Source: Antedon mediterranea
Lineage: Eukaryota > Echinodermata > Crinoidea > Comatulida > Antedonidae
Direction: 5' to 3'
Assembly: GCF_964355755.1 (NCBI RefSeq)
Contig: NC_092680.1
Location: forward strand, 20,499,001-20,563,000
DNA length: 64,000 nt
The translations under genes were made by a program, and so were the position numbers. Below the pieces are notes generated by a model. It worked only from the letters and a program-made list of their open reading frames with translations, made no database searches and was not told the DNA's origin. This document shows positions 1 to 13,700 of this stretch, one piece after another; position 1 is the stretch's first letter; each line of letters opens with the position of its first letter.

Positions 1-120
1 GCTTATATACATAAATATTTATGTTTCAATCTTCCAAATTCCTCCCTACAAATGCATTATTATAAGCTGGCTCTTTCGATTCGCGCAAACAAACTCGCCT
101 AGTCGAAAATCGGCTTTAGC
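1..120. mobile_element. Family E MITE, right part
   Basis: CGATTCGCGCAAACAAACTC and CCTAGTCGAAAATCGGCTTT match the right arm of the complete copy at 45844-45980. Confidence 0.55.
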
Positions 121-311
121 CCACCTTTAATTAAGATGGGACCTTCAACCTCTACCATCCAACTTATTAAACAGAGAACCCCCCTATCCACCCACAACAC
201 ATAATGAGAGTATTTAAATAATTAAAGTACTTTAATAATTGCAATAATGTTTGCATTTTGAAGAGAATGTATGTATACTGTATATAAATGAAAGTTGTTT
301 TTGTTTTACAG

Positions 312-3300
312 ACAAAATACTCTTGTAGGGACAAAGACAGTTGTAACAAAAACAACTGTAAATTTAAGTAATCTTAAGAAAATATCAACAACAGCTTCAA
401 AGGTAAGAACAATATGCACTACCAGACCTACCAACTCTCCAATTAATTTTAGGAATCTGCCGATATCTTTTGACATCTCCTGCTCTCCCACTAAAATACA
501 ATTTATTCCATTTTTTTGAAAAACAAAAAGAACAACCCCATAATGTATAAACAATTTTCTACTACAACTACTAGGCTCTAAATAGACCATTTTTGGCCTT
601 TATTCCAATATTTTAATTTTTTTAATAGCACCCTCTATGGTTTCATATATCTTTCAAAATGTTATAGCACCCTCTATAGTTTAAAAATCATTTTATAAGT
701 CCTCCCAATATTTCATTTTTTTAAGTTTGTAGGTCTGCATTTCATAATTTAAATATTTCAAAACTGAAGTATTTCAATTAATAAAAAAGAAAATAATAAT
801 GTTTAATACTTTTTTTTTCTTTCAATTGACCATAAAAGGATGCGAAGGTATCATTTATAATAGTTTTTAAGTATTTTTTAATGTGCTTATTGAGTGTTGA
901 AAAATTGAAACTAAAGCTCTGTCTACACTACAAAAAAAATGTAATGTTCCCAAATATGGTAGTGATATGCTCAAATATGGTAGTGATATGACATCATGTC
1001 CATATATGGGCACATCACATAACGTTTGATAGTGTAGGGAGAGCTTGCTGCATGTTAACAATTTCATCTGTACTATTATTTTAACTCACTGGATTTACTT
1101 TCAATTGAGATGTCTTATTTTTAGTTAGTAAATTTAATTTAACCCTCCATTGTCTGTACGGTAATTAATATAATATCTTTTTTTTTACACTAAAAACAAA
1201 ATAATAACTTTACCATTTTATCTAATGGTGCAAACACTATTAATTTGTATCTAATTTAATTGAATTACTAATTACAGATAAAAATGTCTCTGTATTGCAG
1301 TATTTTTAATTGAATTATTTTATTTTGTTGATTTTTATGTATTTTTCACAGTTGGTGATTTTAATTAATGTCAATTAACACTTTATGTTTTAATAATTAA
1401 GTGAAATGTGTGCACATTTTATTCCACATATCCAATGCTTAGAATAGAAGCTGTTCTAACATATTTTTACAGTGTCTACACAAAGTACCCACTAAACTAT
1501 ACCTTGGACGAATTGCCAGGGGAAGGGGATGGGTGCATATTTTTGTTTAACTTGGTTAATTTCAGGTTGTAAGGCTCTGTCTACACTATAAAATTAGTTT
1601 GACAAAAAAATTTGATGTGCTCAATTATGGTGGTGATATGCCCAAATATGGTAGTGATATGACATCATCATGTCCATATGAGCACATCACATTTTTTTGG
1701 TCACATAAAGTGTAGACAAAGCTTCAATCAACCAAGCCACTATGCCTCATGTTCGATTGATAAAAACAAGCATTTATCGTTTCTTTCAGCCTCAACGGTT
1801 ACAATGTGACAGACTTGCAAATGATTTTTCCGAAACAGTTAAACGATATGGAGAAGTTCAAAAGGTTAGTACAGTAAATAGTTAATGTAAATAATTATTC
1901 AAACAAAAAAGTAAACAAATTCTCAAAAAGAGAAAATTATTTTTGCTTAAAAATGTAGATATCAAAATATAAAAAAAAAATTAACATTCATATTATCAAT
2001 CAAATTATATTTTACAAATAAATATAGTATTATGTAAACAGCATTGACTCTTAAAAATAAATAAATCTAGGTGATCTATTAAAGATAAAATTATTTTTAA
2101 TAAATAAAGAACTGACCAACATGCCTTAATTTGAAATATGTAGTGAGTACATTGAGAACACTTACAAATTCAATTCTCAGGTGGGACTCGAACCTACGTC
2201 CTCCAGAATACTAGCCTGGTGTTCATACTTCATATTTAAATTTGATCCTAATGCAGCCGTTTTCTGCCAACGCAAGAAATTTCATTTCTGTCATGACAAT
2301 TAATGAAGAAAAAATAATAATACACTGGATATAAAAAAAAAACACATTGTTAAATCTGGAATTATAAGCAAGGTTATCTTTGTTTTATGATGACGGTATG
2401 ACTCATTTAAAATTGCTTTTTAAATAAATATTCACACTTCTTTTTATTATTGTAATAATAGAGTAATTTAACATGTGTAGTTCAAAGCTTTAATTGAAAT
2501 TTAAAATGCACATAAATTTGAATAAAAACAACTTTGAGAATGGAATATTGTTGGTGGAATATTGTTGGTTGAATAGATGGAAAAACAAGATTAAAATTGG
2601 TTGAATTTGATTCAATAAATGAAAAAGAAATTCTTAATATGAAAATCTGAAAAATGGAGCACATGGTTATATGATATTTATTTCAACTTTGTAAATCTAC
2701 ACTATCAAACTAGTGCCCAAATATGGTAGTGATATGCCCAAATATAGTAGTGATGACATGTCCATATACTGTAGGCATTTTTTTTTGTCACATCAAATTT
2801 GAAAGTGTAGACAGAGTTTTACACAACCAAGTGTGTCCTTGCCATCTGATTGGTTGATTTCATATGCCATGCATTATTTTCTCCCATACAACAAAGAGGT
2901 ACTATTGCTCAGTTTTTTGTAAGCATTTTGAGAATTTTGTTTGACGTGGTTGGCTGGTGAATAATGAGTGATCCAAATCAAACTTGTAGTGTGTGCTGGC
3001 TATAACTGCTCCGTACTCATCTGCTAAAACTAAGCCGCATCCTTTTATCAGGCCTAGCCTTTGACATATGGTTTAAGATGTAAACAGTGAGTAAATTTAC
3101 TTTAGAACAGTAGGTGTGTTATAAAACAAATAATGAATGTTTTGTATCGATTTAATGTAAAAAATTAGTATTTTTATTTGTTGAAAGGCCATCTCAACCG
3201 ACAATGTTTTAACAAATATTTTGCAAATTCAGCTCAAAAACATTCATTATTTGTATAACTATGATACGATTGTAGGTGTTTAATTAATTATTAGTTTGCA

Positions 3301-5165
3301 GTTATTATATATTTCATGTTTTTTTTTTGTCTTCAGAAAATCATGGCCAAAATGAGGTCCTGTCCAACACTTCCAAAACCTAACATTGTAAGTCATAGCA
3401 ATACTTTTTTTTTCATTTAATTAATCACTATCCTTCTTAAAGGTAGCCATCCTGTTTACAAGACAAACATTTATTAAGATATATTTAAAAGAAAATATAC
3501 ACAAGTTAAACTGGATGGTGGTTCTATAAAATATTTATAATAATTTATGCCAGTTGATTTGTTTGTGCATTGTACATATTTGTCAACTAATAACATTGCT
3601 AATTTAAATTCTGACCTGTTCTCAGAAGGAATAAAATGGTGCCACTACAAAAAGCTCCATAGATTTAAGTATAACATTTTGGGGCATATAAAATGATGGC
3701 TTATATTAAATATGGTATTTTTATTATATATTTTTTGTATTTTTATTTAGCCTGAAGAATATTCAGATGAGAATTCATCATTAATGGCCGATAACCGACG
3801 ACAAGAACAACATGCACAGCTTCAACAACAAGAAGCAATCATAGATTTTGACAATGCAATAATTGAAGAAAGAGAAGAACGTATCCGCCAAATTGAGGTA
3901 TGTAGCTGACCATTTACTGCATGGTTGCAAGTTATATACAGGCCAATTAAATTTATATTTATATGAACTAGATGTGAATATTCATAGTGGAAAAGTCTTC
4001 TCAGACAAAAATTTTAACTATAGGCCTAGTATAAAGAACACAGAAAATGATCAAAATGCATCCAAAACCCAACAAATTGGATTGCACTTTGACCCTAATC
4101 CACAAGATTTTTCCACTTAGCACATCACTGCCAAAAATATTTATCTGCTACCTAGAATTTTTGTTTACACTATCGAACTTGTATGACAAAAAAAATGTGT
4201 GATATGCCCTAATATGGTAGTTATATGACATCATCATGTCCATAATGGGCACATCACATTTTGTTGACACATAAAGTTTGATAGTGTAGACAGCGCTTAA
4301 GACTTTTAAATACTTTTTTATCTTGGAAACAATCATTACAATTTTTAATTTGTTTCCCAGGGTGCAATGCTAGATGTGAATGAAATTTTCCGAGATTTAA
4401 GTGCTATTGTGTCTGAACAAGGAGAGATGATTGGTACGTACCTTTTGTGAAATTTACATAAATAAATTAGGACTTATTTTAGGAATATATATATTATGTT
4501 ATTCACACACAGGCCTATACACATACTTGCTAAAAATTGCACAGAGTGGCAAACATGTGTGATATGTGCGATGTTTAAACATAATGAAAGAGATTATATT
4601 AAAGTGTTATTTTGTTTTCTACCTAGACTCCATAGAAGCAAATGTTGACCATGCTGATACCAATGTAGAGTCTGGAAATGAACAACTAATCACTGCTAGT
4701 AAATACCAGGTATGTGTAGAGTAGTTTCGTTTCACCACCATAGGAACATACTGTAGGGCCACTGTTGTGGTTTCTGTAACAAAGTGATTGAACTGGTAGG
4801 GTAGTTTGCCCAACTCAGTGGTAAACGACAAGGACTGAAATGCACCAGAACACTGAGGTAACCCACTACTCTTTCCAAAAGATGCACTGGGTTCTAGCCA
4901 GATGTGTACATTGGACCTTCATTTCTTCTAAAAGACTTAAACAGGCTAAATTTATAACCAGGTCATACAATGTCACACAAAAGGTCAATTTAGAATAAAA
5001 TGATTCTGTATTACTGTATATTGGTTCCAGCACACCATACTGTTTAATTCAAATATCTTCTTTTTTTTACAGAAAAAGGCCAGGAAGAAAATGTGTTGTA
5101 TATTCATTATCCTAATTGTGGTTGCTGGTATTTTGGCGTTGATACTTTATTTAAGTTTAAAATAA
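312..5165 (+). CDS. STX7/12: Syntaxin 7/12-like endosomal Qa-SNARE, 3' seven exons (5' end outside window)
   Basis: Qa-SNARE of endosomal/lysosomal membrane fusion. Coding exons: 312-402, 1790-1864, 3337-3387, 3751-3897, 4361-4433, 4627-4709 and 5073-5165 (TAA at 5163-5165). Every junction is GT-AG and phases agree, giving about 203 residues. The first two exons match the region of syntaxin 7/12 that follows the N-terminal helices. Exons at 3751-4709 encode the SNARE motif, with EEREERIRQIEGAMLDVNEI, the zero-layer Gln in SEQGEMID, and the family signature DSIEANVDHA. The last exon encodes a basic KKARKKMCC stretch followed by one hydrophobic C-terminal anchor (about 20 residues) ending LYLSLK. 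The tail KKARKKMC resembles syntaxin 12 more than 7, but invertebrates often have one gene for both. The 5' exons lie upstream of base 1. Introns carry family A MITEs and a SINE piece. Family assignment is secure; paralogue is inferred. Confidence 0.93.
914..1046. mobile_element. Family A MITE copy 1
   Basis: Begins AAGCTCTGTCTACACTA and ends GTTTGATAGTGTAGGGAGAG. Inside are two copies of CAAATATGGTAGTGATATG and a GACATCATGTCCATATATGG block. In a syntaxin intron. Confidence 0.8.
1571..1724. mobile_element. Family A MITE copy 2
   Basis: GGCTCTGTCTACACTATAAA at the left, AAAGTGTAGACAAAGCTT at the right. Ends 65 bases before a syntaxin exon. Confidence 0.8.
2181..2225 (-). mobile_element. tRNA-derived SINE remnant in a syntaxin intron
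   Basis: The minus strand carries the B-box-like GTAGGTTCGAGTCCCACC preceded by a degraded tRNA half. Confidence 0.4.
2695..2819. mobile_element. Family A MITE copy 3
   Basis: Left TIR is shortened (ATCTACACTATCAAACTAG); the right end GAAAGTGTAGACAGAG is intact. Syntaxin intron. Confidence 0.75.
4163..4299. mobile_element. Family A MITE copy 4
   Basis: TTTACACTATCGAACTT at the left, AGTTTGATAGTGTAGACAGC at the right. Lies about 60 bases before the syntaxin exon at 4361. Confidence 0.75.
4850..4960 (-). mobile_element. tRNA-Leu/Ser-type SINE, body fragment (syntaxin intron)
   Basis: Shares GTAACCCACTACTC, AAAGATGCACTGGGTTCT and TGTGTACATTGGACC with the copy at 52830-53090. Confidence 0.55.
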
Positions 5166-5449
5166 TATTTGAATGTTATTTGAAGATCAACTCCAGGTGT
5201 AAAATTGTTACTATTTATTACAATTACGACCACATTCCTTTGTACACATTTATAAATTGAAATCTTTTGAACACCAGTTTAAGAATTTAATATTATTCCG
5301 ATGTGAGTGTGTTAATGATGGCCACTTTTACCAATGCAAATGTTTATTTTTATGAAAATTTCTCAAATTCGTATACAGTTCTAGACCAAATTATAAACAT
5401 ATAAATGTTATCAATAGCTACGATCCATGTTCTGCTTCACTGCACATCG

Positions 5450-5455
5450 AATAAA
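5450..5455 (+). terminator. Candidate polyadenylation signal of the syntaxin gene
   Basis: AATAAA lies 285 bases after the syntaxin stop codon and is followed by a GT-rich stretch (TTGTGTTTTTATTAATGTGG). A further AATAAA-like site occurs near 5750, so alternative 3' ends are possible. Confidence 0.45.
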
Positions 5456-6486
5456 AAGCATTGTGTTTTTATTAATGTGGTCAAGATTACTATATTTTAT
5501 ATTAACAATATTAAACCTGGAATTTCTCTTTAGTGAGAAGCTGTTAATAATTATTAATATACGAAGTCAATAGGTGTATTATATATGCTTGCGGGATTAT
5601 GCAAACATGATTTGAAGAGGGCGCTTTATTACGTTTCGTCACTTAGGGAGATATTATATGTAAGATTTTATGTTTTGTAATTTTGTATCTAGATAAATTT
5701 ATTATATGAAGCAAAGTGGGATACTTTTATAAAGGATTTAGTAATAATGAATAAAAATCATTTAAATATGGAGTTTTTTGTTGGTACTTGAATGAATCTC
5801 ACATCAGGCATAATAATGATACTGTGATTGATAAAATAAATGAATTTTAAAGCACAAAACAAATTTTACACTTAAGAAAAAAATAAAATTGCTTGTTTAG
5901 TATCTCAATTCAAACTATGTGGCTTTCATTTTTTCGGAGTAAAGAGATATTTTAAATATGTATCTTAGATAATTGTAAAACCGGTTTTAATTGATTTTCC
6001 TCGGACCGATGAGGCATACAGTATATCAACCTTGTCAAAAGCATGGTTATTGTGTATTTTCAGTATACAGTACATCAGTCTAATGTACATGTATGTATAG
6101 AGATAGTATGAGGAAAAACTTGTGGAAATAGAGGGAAACAAGATAGCATATAGACACTTCTAAATATGTTTATGTGAAGCATTGTTAATATTTACCAATC
6201 AGTTTTTTTTAAACTTTAACAGTTTAAATGATTTCAAAGTTTACCTCAACATTTACATTGGTCATGTGATCTTTGATGAATAACACCTTGTAATAAGTTT
6301 TTTTTTTTGTTCAAAATGTGTTTATATAATGTGAAAACAACATTAGTCTCAAACAAATATTTATAAAATATTTTTCTGTTGCAAATTCAATCAGTATAAT
6401 TTTATAATGTAAGAAAGTGTTTATGTGTAAATTGTGTAAAAATGTGAAATGGACAAAATTATACCCTACTACAGTATACGACCTAA

Positions 6487-6666
6487 TGGCCAATTTACAC
6501 AGATGAGCGGTAACGGTAATAAAAACATATAGAATCTATGTTATTCCTATGATCATCTACACAAAGCACGGAGTGGACGGGCGGTTTCTTCTGAGGATAG
6601 AGATTCTACGTGAAGCAAGGTAGTACGTGGGTTCCGCTTACCGCCCTTCTGTGCAAATTTTCCTTA
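6487..6666. mobile_element. Inverted-repeat element (single-copy MITE-like)
   Basis: The left end CCAATTTACACAGATGAGCG and the right end (reverse complement GAAAATTTGCACAGAAGGGC) form imperfect terminal inverted repeats of about 25 bases, both reaching a GCGGTAA motif. No internal coding capacity. No second copy was seen in the window. Confidence 0.55.
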
Positions 6667-7330
6667 ACACTTTCCCCAATGTTTTAAATATATTTAATTG
6701 TATACATTATACTATACTTTTATAATTTTAATTCTTCAAGGAATAAAATAAAGCTAACAATCATTAATTTGTTTTTTTATTTATAAAATAGTTCATTGTA
6801 TGTTCTGACATTACAGTAGTAGGCCTAGCTACTGCTTGGACTGTACAAGATTTTATGATTAATAAAAAAGACATGCGTTTCTGGTGCACATTACATATTC
6901 TCCACGGTTATTTTTTTAAACAAAAAAACAGATTCGTTTGTTGAAATGGAAGAAATTAATGCATGACATGTGAAATGAAATTAACCAATCAAATGACAAG
7001 GATACGCTTTAGTTTCATGCACTAATGGTTCATGTATGTTGACAGCAGCAAACAAATTCAATGAACTCTCTATACATATTACATAATATTAGTATACAAC
7101 TGTATATAAAAATATTAGAATAAAATTCATCAATTATTGTTAAATTAATAAAAACACCGTATTAAAATTATGCCTGGAATATTTGACGTAACTAAATATA
7201 GCAACCACCCTAACCTACAAATCACAGTTTGTGAATTCTTTGCATAAAAAGCACCTATAATCTGGTAAGGTTAGTTTTTACTTTAAAAGTAGCACAGAGT
7301 ATGTGTCCAGTTATATTCCAGTTCATTGCA

Positions 7331-7474
7331 TAAAGCAAACTTTATGCGACAAAAAAATGAGATGTGCTCATATATTGACATGATGATGTCATATCACTAC
7401 CATATTTTGGCATATTACTACCATATTTGGGCACATCACATTTGAAGTTTGATAGTGTGGACAGAGCAGAGCTT
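7331..7474. mobile_element. Family A MITE copy 5
   Basis: Degenerate left end and intact right end GTTTGATAGTGTGGACAGAG, downstream of the NOL10 stop. Confidence 0.7.
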
Positions 7475-7570
7475 AAGGCATGTTTACACAGAGCAGCGTC
7501 CAAGCCATTTACAATCTGATATTTCTATGGTTAGAACTAAACCTGATCACTTTCTTATACACATTTTGCT

Positions 7571-7576
7571 TTTATT
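7571..7576 (-). terminator. Candidate polyadenylation signal of NOL10
   Basis: AATAAA on the minus strand, 155 bases beyond the NOL10 stop codon (7731-7733). This is the nearest canonical signal on that strand. Confidence 0.4.
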
Positions 7577-7730
7577 GACATGTCTTCTCATCAATGTGAA
7601 GTCAGCATTGTGCACAGCCTAGACCGAATCGCATTCATACATATGTAAGTATGGCTGTATGGCCATCAGCAGGTTTATCCACTCATCTATGGCCACATTT
7701 CTTCTGATTCCCATCACCATATTTGGACAT

Positions 7731-10700
7731 TCATCCTGTTCCGCTTCGTTTGCCTCCTCTTTTTTTTACGAGTCCACTCGCTGACCGCCTTATTTTCCTC
7801 CTTTCAGCATGATGGGCTTCCGAATCCAGTCTATGTTGTTTATTTACTTTCTGAAAAAGTGAAAATAGAAAAATAGAGAAACTTTCGAAAAACAGACACT
7901 GTCTAACACTATCAAACTTTATGTGAAAAAAAAATGTGTGTGCCCATATATGGACATGGTGATGTCATATCATATTTAAGCATATCATTACCCTGTTTGG
8001 GAATATCACTCTTTTTTGTCAAACTAGTTGATAGTGTAGACAGAACTTTAGTTCCACAAGAGTTTCTCGCACGATGAGTTTTGTCTCTCTGTTGTCATTC
8101 ATTCTGGTGTCCTGCTCCATAAATCTCATAAATCCATAATTCTATCTATATGATATATAATATTCATTCATATAATTTACCTTTTTTAAATGAAAGGTGA
8201 CCTGCTTAGTGCCTAGAGCATTGCCTGTTGAAACAACCACACCTTGTCGTTTTTCTTCTTCTATTCTCTCAGCAAGACTTGTTCTGTAATTGTACATAGC
8301 ACACAATTAATTTTATCAAATAAATTTAATTCAATTTAACTAGTATATCTGTCAAGCTATGGTATGTAAAATAAAATGTCATCTCAATATTTGAACACTG
8401 TTGTTATCTTTGTATAATACACTATAGGTTAAAATAAATGTACTGCAATAGCCAATATGTTACATAATGTACTGTTTATATCTCTGATCCACTTTTAAAA
8501 TCAGTTCTGTGATAATAAAACTGATATCGCACACATAAAGCTCTGTCTACACTGTCAAACTTTATTTGACAAAAATATGTGCCCATATATGGACATGATG
8601 ATGTCATATCACTACCATATTTGGGTATATCACTACCATATTTGGGTATATTACTACCATATTTGGGAACATCACACTTTTTTTGTCAAATTAGTTTGAT
8701 AGTGTTTGTAGACAGAGCTTAAAAGTAAATAATATCAACATCTAATGAAAGCAACTTCAAAATCTAACACTCTTGTTTTGAACGTTACCAACATTTAAAA
8801 TATCAATTCCACCTACTTTGCCTTTAGTTTTCTCTGTCTGTCGACGCCTTTTGCTTGGAATTCTTCTCCTTGTTTGATTTCATAAAATTTTGGTTCTGAT
8901 TTGTCTTTGGCCGCCATTTTCCTTTCCATCTGAATTAATTTATGTTGTTTTCTGACTTCTTGTTGCCAACTGCGATCGTCGTCATCAGAACTTGAATCTT
9001 CGTAATCATCCTCCTCGTCACTTGGACGACCTTCTTGTTCCTGAAAGAAAGAACATACTATCTAAATTAGAATACAACTTGTTATAACAATATATATACA
9101 ACTTTGCGCTGATTACTAGTTGCATTATGGGAGTATGTTTCCATACGTGTTTGATCCAAAAAAATGACTGGGGTAATAATGTTCAGCGCTTAGAGGTTTC
9201 ACAACATTAGGCGCTGTATAAATCCAGGATATTATTATTATTATATTGATGATTTTTAAATTCTATTTCATGGAGTGAGTGTAGAATCTGCATTAGCCTA
9301 TTCTTACTTCTGCTTATTTTTCATGACTGGAAATTATTATTATTGTTATTATTATAAACGCAATACCTCTAGCAATAAGACTTCCATTTTTTTATGAACG
9401 TGAAATGAAGTACGTGAATATGTGTACGTGAATGAAGGTTTAATTTTAAACTATATCAGTCAAAAACTTTTTGCAAATAAATTTTTAAAAACTGTATGAC
9501 AATCAATATATTATGGTATATATTATCATAACACATTCAAATTACCATTTTATTCACAAGACACTCAAATCAATTTTGAATTGTTTTTAATACATTTAAG
9601 GCAATGTTTTTTTACACAGTTTATCAGCTCTGACAACACTATCATACTTGATGTGACAAAAACATGTGATGTGCCCTTATATGGACATGATGATGTCATA
9701 TCATTACAATATTTGGGGTACATCACACTATTTTTGTCAAACTAGTTTGATAGTGTACACAGAGAGCATCATGATGTACTCCTACAACATACCTGTGATT
9801 GTACTTCTTGAAATTGTTGTTCCAATTCCATTTTGCGAGCTTTCTTTATTCGTTGTTTATCTTGATGCGCCAGCAACGGATTAAGAAGCCTGAATTCTTC
9901 GCTTTCTTTGTCAACTTGGAAGTTTGAATCTTTAAACATTGCGGAGAAACGATCGTCTGTGAGGAGATTCTTCTGTGCGTCAACCTGCAAATGTACAAAA
10001 ACATTATGTTTGTAAATTTTACTTTTAATTTTCATTGTAAAAAGGTGGCAAAACTATGTGTGAGTTTTGCTCTATTTTGGTTATTCTTTCCATTTAAATT
10101 ATATCTTATTATATATATATAAATCCAAAGGCAAATTACTGAAAAAAATGACAATGCTGTGGGTATCAGTGGCTGGATCTCAATGGAGATACAAAAAAAA
10201 AAAAGCGAAAAGCTAAATCAAAAAGTAAACAGGCAGAACAGTTAGCAGAGCTTTCGGGCAACACTAGCCCTTATATATATATATTCTAAAAAGAGAGATG
10301 AAATAAAACTGAAAGAAAAACAAATACTGCAAATGATCAACCAACGCTTATTTATCAAAGTTTAATCTAAAGCCTTTTCTTTTTTCAAATTGCTTAAACA
10401 TAAGCCATCATATTCAACACAGGTAAAACTTGCTATTTGTAATATACTGTACACACATTAGTAGCATTAAATACTTGAAAACCAATAAAATACCTACCTT
10501 TGCCTTGGCTTTCTTATTATTTGGAATAATTTCTTCTTGTTCTAAAATCTTTGCTGCAAGGTCACGATTCACTTTTGGTAATTTCTGAAAATTAACACAA
10601 AAAATTAACAAATTATAGACCAAAACATCATAATTAAATTATATTAATTAAAAAAATATAAAAGTTCATAATTTTCAACTTTCACATTAAATTCATACAT

Positions 10701-13700
10701 GTCGGAGCTCTCCTCAGATTAGCAATTATACTATTAAATATAGACAAGTCAGACCTCCCCTTAAATTCGCAACCTTTATCAGTTTTTCATTTTATGATTA
10801 CCAAAAATCTAGAAACTAAAAAAACCTTAACTCACGTTTATTCTCACTCTGTTCTTGCGTGCCTCGTCGATCTTTGCACGTATCTTGTTACGTCTATATT
10901 CCTCGTAAGCGAACGGATCAGCTATTGCACGTGCCTTGTGATATAATCGAATATCCATAAAGTAACCGTGCATGTATGCACGTAAGAGGTTAGAACCAAT
11001 GAGATTTGACAAGCCTACAACAAAGAAACAAGTTATACATCTTTACATATGATGCCAACTGCTATATAAATACATTGCTTCATTAAAAGCTGTAATAGAG
11101 GGTAAAGCCAAAGAGTATGGGTATAAAATCAAAACAAAACATTGAGGGCACTTATCTTGCTAAATTCCCTGCATATTATAAGTTTAATTTATCAAAAAGA
11201 AATTTTGTTGTCAAAATTTACCCCACTTTATATGTGAGACTGTATTTTAGGAGTGAGGGAAACTATATCTCCCTCTTAAAATGACGCCATCTTACCTAAA
11301 CTGTCAAGATCATTGCGGGTCACAAACTTGTAATCATCATAAACTGTGTTCATTGTGGTTTCTTCAAGTTCTTCCGTTAGATTATCGAGGAAGGAACACC
11401 ACCGAGGGGCTGGGCCAAGAGACTAAAGTAAACAAGAACAAACAAAACATGATTTTGAATGCTAAAAAAAAAAAAACGCAAATAAAAATTGACAGCACTT
11501 CTATGAAAAAAAATCAAAATGAGAGTTTCCAGTTTTTTATGGAGTTTGGTTTTGAAAATTACTATTTATATAATAATCAGAAATAATTGTTCTTACTGGT
11601 ACAAAGTACGTAAGCATGGTTGGGGCCTCATTGGCCATCAAAACTAATCCAGAGTTGGGGACCAAACACATGTCATTAATGTCATTCTCTGTTTCTATAG
11701 ATGTGAATGGTTTACCCTGCAACAAACAAAATAATATACGGTTATTTATAAGTAGTAGTTTATTGTAGAAAGTGTTCTCAATATGGTATTGAAGCATCAA
11801 TGCAACATGTCAAAGAGCAGAAGTGTGGTTTTAGAATAGAATTTTCAATAATAATATTATTCATTCTTAAGCTCTATCTACACTATCAAACCTTATGTGA
11901 CAAAAAAATGTGATATTCTTATATGGACATGATGTCATATCACTACCATATTTGGGCACATCACACATTTTTTGTTTGATAGTGTAGACAGAGGTTTACA
12001 TATACACAGTGGTTGTACATTCAATGTCCGAGTGGTCATTAGGTTTGTTTTCCTTCTGATTTTGGTAAGGTACGATAATTTTTAAAATTCAAATTTTCAG
12101 ATTGTAATTGTCTGTCTGGTTTTTAATTAATACATTGCTAAACTAGAGGGTACTCCGAGAGTACCCACCTCCGCCTACTATAAAATTCCCTTACATAAAA
12201 TGTCCCCAAAAAATATATATATATATATATATATATTTTATTAGTTCTAAGTGTAAATAAGCTAACTGCACACTAAAAAGTTGTGGATGAGAGTTTGGTG
12301 TAATGGTTATGTATCCAGCCTCTCACAGTTCAAGTCCCGCTGAGTTTTTTTTTATTATTATTAATTTATTTCTTTTTTTTGTGGACCTTTTTCTTTGACA
12401 CCGACCCTTCAAAGTTTAACCACAATTATATGGTGAGTCATTGATCATTGTAGCTAAGTTTGGTGAGAATCGGAAAAAAATGTGGTCTCTAGGCAGTAAA
12501 ATAGTTTTTTGTTAGTTGTGACCTTGACCTATGACCTTTTCCCCTCAAATTCGAACGCGTCCGAGCTTTTGGGGCATAGATCATTGTGGCAAATTTGACA
12601 AAGACAATTACCGTGTTACGATTCCACATTTTGACGACCTTCTTATCAGCTGATAGCACCAACTCCATAGAGTCTTGGAAGGTTATGGATTTGATTGGTA
12701 GCCCATATTGATGGTCCTTGATGTACAGCGGTTTAGTTGCCCTTATGTCATACATTAATACTTGCCCAGTGCTTGTACCCACTGCCATGTGCAAGCCATC
12801 TTGGAACTTGAGACATGTAACTGAGGGTATCCGATGAACACTAGAACATTACAAATTTAACATTAAAATTAGTATTGGCCAGACATAGCATTGAACATTA
12901 AAGTAATCTGTAATCAAAACTTAAGCTCTGTCTACACTATCAAACTTTATGTGACAAAAAAATGTGATGTTCCCATATACATTATGGACATACTGATGTC
13001 ATATCATTACCACATTTGGGCATATCACTACCATATTTGGGCACATCACACTTTTTTTCAAACTATTTTGATAGTGTAGAAAGAGCTATAAAATAACATC
13101 TAAATTAAAACACCTACTCAGAATCAGATTCTGTAACACTGCTGAGGGCACAGTCTAGAATACCAACACGACCTCTGACCCTAGGATCCCAGCATTCAAC
13201 TCGTCCTTCAGCTGTACCAACTGCCAATAGATGGTGGGCTGGATTGACTTCACAAGCGTTTATCCCACTGACAAAAGGGTAAAACAAATGGATAGCAATA
13301 CAACTTTCAAATTTTTTTCAAGTGCTGGTAGGCCCTACTTTATTTGTTGTTGCTTATATGCAATTTATATTTTATTATGATATTTACACATCATGTTTAA
13401 AAAGCTGGAAAATAAAGTAGATTAACAATATGTTCAATGCTATAATTAAAACCTTTAAACCCATAAAGTAATTCTATGTCAAATTATTTTGAGTATCTAC
13501 TGTACTATGTAAAATGTCCAGAAATAAATATAGAACTTCAGTAGCTTATAAAAAATTCCAAAATGTGAACAAAATCCTGAGATATTGAGAAACATTTTGG
13601 GTTGATTTAATGTGGAATTACGGTCACCTTCCTTTCATTTTAACTCACCTTGCTTCTGTGACCCATGAACTTAAAAAACGACCTTGCTCTAGGTTAATTC

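Larger units (their letters stand above)
5456..7570. other. Convergent intergenic/3' UTR stretch between syntaxin and NOL10
   Basis: No coding potential seen. It is AT-rich with short homopolymers. It holds one 180-base inverted-repeat element (6487-6666) and a family A MITE (7331-7474). The 3' UTRs of the two convergent genes must lie at its edges. Confidence 0.6.

Noticed and set aside
914-1046. CRISPR-like array of spaced repeats
   Set aside because: The repeats belong to a transposable inverted-repeat element in an animal genome with dispersed, not arrayed, copies.
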